DNA of 64,000 bases. It comes from Zhongshania aquatica (GTDB taxonomy: Bacteria > Pseudomonadota > Gammaproteobacteria > Pseudomonadales > Spongiibacteraceae). The stretch spans positions 62,001-126,000 of the forward strand of contig NZ_JANZNQ010000004.1 of NCBI RefSeq assembly GCF_027257955.1. Direction: 5' to 3'. Under the pieces are notes generated by a model. That model did no database searches and had not been told where the DNA came from. It saw only the letters and a program-made list of their open reading frames with translations. This document shows positions 61,521 to 64,000 of this stretch, in pieces (position 1 is the first letter of the stretch; each line of letters opens with the position of its first letter). Made by a program: the position numbers and the translations under genes.

Positions 61521-62783
61521 ATGTTTAGCAAAGAGATGACAATTGCCGGTTTCGACGATGAAATCTGGTCTGCGATTCAGGAAGAAGAGGTGCGTCAGGA
61601 AGAGCATATCGAGCTGATCGCTTCTGAAAACTACACCAGCCCGGCAGTGATGCAGGCGCAGGGTACCGTTCTGACCAATAAGTACGCTGAAGGTTATCCT
61701 GGCAAGCGTTACTACGGTGGTTGCGAATACGTCGATAAGGCTGAAACACTGGCCATTGAGCGCGCTAAGAAATTGTTCGGTGCAGATTATGCCAACGTGC
61801 AACCCCACTCGGGTTCGCAGGCGAATGGCGCGGTTTATCAAGCCTTAGTATTGCCGGGTGAGACTGTTCTGGGCATGAGCCTAGATGCTGGTGGTCATTT
61901 AACCCACGGCGCTAAACCCAATTTCTCGGGCAAAACCTATAACGCTGTTCAGTATGGTTTGAACAACGAAACCGGCGAGATCGACTACGCGCAGGTTGAA
62001 GCGCTGGCCCTTGAGCACAAGCCAAAAATGATTGTTGCGGGCTTCTCTGCTTACTCAGGTATTGTTGACTGGGCTAGATTTCGCGAAATCGCCGACATGG
62101 TTGGTGCCTACCTGATGGTTGATATGGCCCACGTTGCCGGTTTAGTGGCGGCGGGTGTCTATCCCAACCCAATGAAATACGCGGATGTGGTAACCACCAC
62201 AACCCATAAAACTCTACGTGGTCCACGTGGCGGTTTGATTCTGGCCAAGGCCAATGAAGAGATTGAGAAAAAACTAAATTCGGCGGTATTCCCCGGTGGT
62301 CAAGGCGGTCCTTTAATGCACGTGATAGCGGCGAAGGCTGTGAGCTTTAAAGAAGCGATGACGCCTGAGTATGTGGTTTACCAAAAGCAGGTTGTGACTA
62401 ACGCTAAGGCAATGGCCAAGACCTTCATTGAGCGCGGTATAAACATTGTGTCTGGCGGTACTGAAAACCACTTGATGCTAGTTGATCTGATCGGTAAGTC
62501 ATACACAGGTAAAGATGCTGATGCGGCGCTGGGCGCGGCAAACATTACCGTTAACAAAAATGCGGTTCCTAACGATCCACGTTCACCGTTCATCACTAGT
62601 GGTCTGCGTGTAGGTACGCCTGCGGTGACAACTCGTGGCTTTAAAGAAGCCGAATGTATCGAGTTGGCGAACTGGATGTGCGACGTACTAGAAGCGCTAG
62701 AGGCAGGCGATGCTACTGCCAAAATCAATGAAGTGAAAGCCAAGGTGCTGGAAATTTGTAAGCGTTATCCTGTTTACGCTTGA
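61521..62783 (+). CDS. glyA: Serine hydroxymethyltransferase
   Basis: This 420-residue PLP enzyme interconverts serine and glycine with tetrahydrofolate. The [44 protein letters not shown] block and the PLP lysine in [14 protein letters not shown] (about 224-237) are diagnostic. The start [16 protein letters not shown] is standard; the frame opens further upstream at 61452. An interspersed repeat follows, then nrdR-ribD, the common gammaproteobacterial glyA-nrdR-rib order. Confidence 0.97.
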   Translation: MFSKEMTIAGFDDEIWSAIQEEEVRQEEHIELIASENYTSPAVMQAQGTVLTNKYAEGYPGKRYYGGCEYVDKAETLAIERAKKLFGADYANVQPHSGSQANGAVYQALVLPGETVLGMSLDAGGHLTHGAKPNFSGKTYNAVQYGLNNETGEIDYAQVEALALEHKPKMIVAGFSAYSGIVDWARFREIADMVGAYLMVDMAHVAGLVAAGVYPNPMKYADVVTTTTHKTLRGPRGGLILAKANEEIEKKLNSAVFPGGQGGPLMHVIAAKAVSFKEAMTPEYVVYQKQVVTNAKAMAKTFIERGINIVSGGTENHLMLVDLIGKSYTGKDADAALGAANITVNKNAVPNDPRSPFITSGLRVGTPAVTTRGFKEAECIELANWMCDVLEALEAGDATAKINEVKAKVLEICKRYPVYA

Positions 62784-62872
62784 TGCTGGACGGGAGATGG
62801 GAAACGCTAAGATCACGGCGCGATAAGCGCCGCAAACGCTTTGCGTCTAACGTCTCCCATCAAGCGTCTCCC
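62784..62872 (-). repeat. Interspersed inverted-repeat element, copy 2
   Basis: This 89-bp element directly follows the glyA stop. Read on the minus strand it begins GGGAGACGCTTGATGGGAGA, continues CGTTAGACGCAAAG and ends GTCCAGCAT, matching copy 1 at both ends with a different centre (an extra palindrome GGCGCGATAAGCGCC). It separates glyA from nrdR. Confidence 0.75.
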
Positions 62873-62919
62873 GCTATATGCTAGACTTCAGCAATATCCC
62901 CAGCCCTTGAGGCAGAGTC

Positions 62920-63399
62920 ATGCGTTGTCCGTTTTGTAATTTTGACGATACCAAAGTAATCGATTCTCGCTTGGTCGCCGACGGTGGTCAGGTTCGTCGT
63001 CGTCGCGAGTGTTTGTCGTGTTCTGAGCGCTATACAACCTACGAAAGCGCCGAGTTATTAATGCCTAAAATCATCAAAACAGATGGTTCACGGGAACCCT
63101 TTGACGAGGCAAAGCTGCGTTCTGGGGTATTGAAGGCGCTAGAAAAACGGCCAGTCAGTGTTGAGCATATCGAAGCTGAAATAAGTGGTATTAAACGTCG
63201 CTTGCAGGCCACCGGCGAGCGTGAAATTGATAGTCGCGACGTGGGTGAGCAAGTGATGGAGGCGCTTAAGGCATTGGATCATGTTGCTTATGTACGTTTT
63301 GCGTCGGTATATCGCAGTTTCCAAGACCTAGAAGAATTCCGTGCTGAAATTGATCGACTCTCCGCTGAACCACGTTCAGGCTGTAGTGAATTGAAATGA
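62920..63399 (+). CDS. nrdR: Transcriptional repressor NrdR
   Basis: This 159-residue protein represses ribonucleotide reductase genes. The N-terminal zinc ribbon has cysteines at MRCPFC and [12 protein letters not shown]. The ATP-cone domain (about 46-136) begins [31 protein letters not shown] and senses ATP/dATP. Its stop overlaps the ribD start (ATGA), so the two are translationally coupled. Confidence 0.96.
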   Translation: MRCPFCNFDDTKVIDSRLVADGGQVRRRRECLSCSERYTTYESAELLMPKIIKTDGSREPFDEAKLRSGVLKALEKRPVSVEHIEAEISGIKRRLQATGEREIDSRDVGEQVMEALKALDHVAYVRFASVYRSFQDLEEFRAEIDRLSAEPRSGCSELK

Positions 63400-64000
63400 G
63401 CTTTAGCGACGTGGATCGGCAGATGATGGCTGAGGCGCTTCGCTTAGCGGAGCATGGTCGTTATTCTACTAGTCCTAATCCTCGCGTTGGCTGTGTGATT
63501 TTTCGTGATGGTCATATTGTTGCCCGGGGCTGGCATCAGCGAGCGGGCGAGGGCCATGCCGAGGTCAATGCCTTGGCGCAGTTAAGTGATGCCCGCGCCA
63601 GTACAGTGTATGTCACCTTGGAACCCTGCAGCCACCAAGGCAGAACACCGCCCTGCGCAGATACCTTGCTCAATGCCGGGGTGCGCCGCGTTGTTGTTGC
63701 CATTGAAGACCCAAATCCCTTAGTTGCAGGTCGGGGTATTACGCGTTTGCGCGAAGCGGGTGTTCAGGTCGATGTGGGTTTGATGGCGGAGCAAGCGGCC
63801 CTATTGAATGTGGGTTTTATGCGCCGTATGCGCGGTGGCTTGCCTTGGCTGCGATTGAAGTCGGCTAGCAGTATTGATGGCCGCACGGCGATGGCATCGG
63901 GTGAGAGTCAGTGGATCACCGGCCCTGCGGCGCGTGCCGATGTGCAAAAATTGCGCGCCCAAAGCTGCGCAATTTTGAGCGGCGTAGAAACTATTTTGCA
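63396..64000 (+). CDS. ribD: Riboflavin biosynthesis bifunctional deaminase/reductase RibD (3' partial)
   Basis: The frame from ATG 63396 stays open to the window end (201 residues). The deaminase domain is complete: zinc-binding GHAEVNAL and [18 protein letters not shown]. The reductase domain begins with [29 protein letters not shown] and is cut by the window edge. RibD performs the second and third steps of riboflavin synthesis. It overlaps nrdR by 4 bp. Confidence 0.95.
   Translation, partial: MSFSDVDRQMMAEALRLAEHGRYSTSPNPRVGCVIFRDGHIVARGWHQRAGEGHAEVNALAQLSDARASTVYVTLEPCSHQGRTPPCADTLLNAGVRRVVVAIEDPNPLVAGRGITRLREAGVQVDVGLMAEQAALLNVGFMRRMRGGLPWLRLKSASSIDGRTAMASGESQWITGPAARADVQKLRAQSCAILSGVETIL

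Overview
The window looks like chromosomal core sequence of a heterotrophic, probably marine gammaproteobacterium. The housekeeping blocks have the order seen in Pseudomonas-like and Cellvibrionales/Spongiibacteraceae genomes: priA-argS-SPOR protein-hslV-hslU beside rpmE and a malic enzyme, fpr divergent from a FinR-type regulator, and glyA-nrdR-ribD. The family placement is an inference from gene content and synteny; no rRNA or tRNA gene was seen. No CRISPR array, insertion sequence or prophage was found. Only the first gene (a truncated, AT-richer DUF2075 protein) looks accessory.

Layout. 0-8 kb: tail of a DUF2075 ATPase, a DUF6010 membrane protein, a large DUF6351 lipoprotein, a LuxR regulator, and a calcium-repeat lipoprotein with an exported partner. 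8-20 kb: a RimB-RimK-AstE-like operon (protein glutamylation and its reversal), a coniferyl-aldehyde-type dehydrogenase divergent from a SIMPL protein, small DUF membrane proteins, an OmpA protein next to a two-partner-secretion-like outer membrane protein, and a MarR regulator divergent from a Bcr/CflA exporter over two matched palindromes. 20-31 kb: envelope and lipoprotein genes (metallophosphoesterase, PHP-domain CehA-like protein, OmpA and LEA lipoproteins) and finR/fpr. 31-40 kb: orphan ParA, a stand-alone riboflavin synthase, nitronate monooxygenase, YdcH, a strong Rsm/Csr-type small RNA candidate with a GacA box, cmoM, two tiny paralogous membrane proteins, GDPD, asnS, and nsrR with its operator beside a truncated hemoglobin gene. 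40-54 kb: RNase II, PhoH, DUF971, hslUV, argS, priA, rpmE, malic enzyme. 54-64 kb: a LysR-controlled five-gene acyl-CoA catabolic operon containing a sugar-kinase-like phosphotransferase, then ettA, glyA, nrdR and the start of ribD. Two copies of an interspersed inverted-repeat element lie here.

How the parts work together. Several regulator/target pairs can be read directly: NsrR with truncated hemoglobin (nitric oxide), MarR with an MFS exporter, FinR with Fpr (redox), and LysR with the acyl-CoA operon. The most interesting signal is at 34.29-34.45 kb: an 18-bp GacA/UvrY-type palindrome, then three GGA motifs (two of them in perfect hairpin loops), then a textbook terminator. This matches the architecture of RsmY/RsmZ/CsrB sponge RNAs that titrate CsrA/RsmA.
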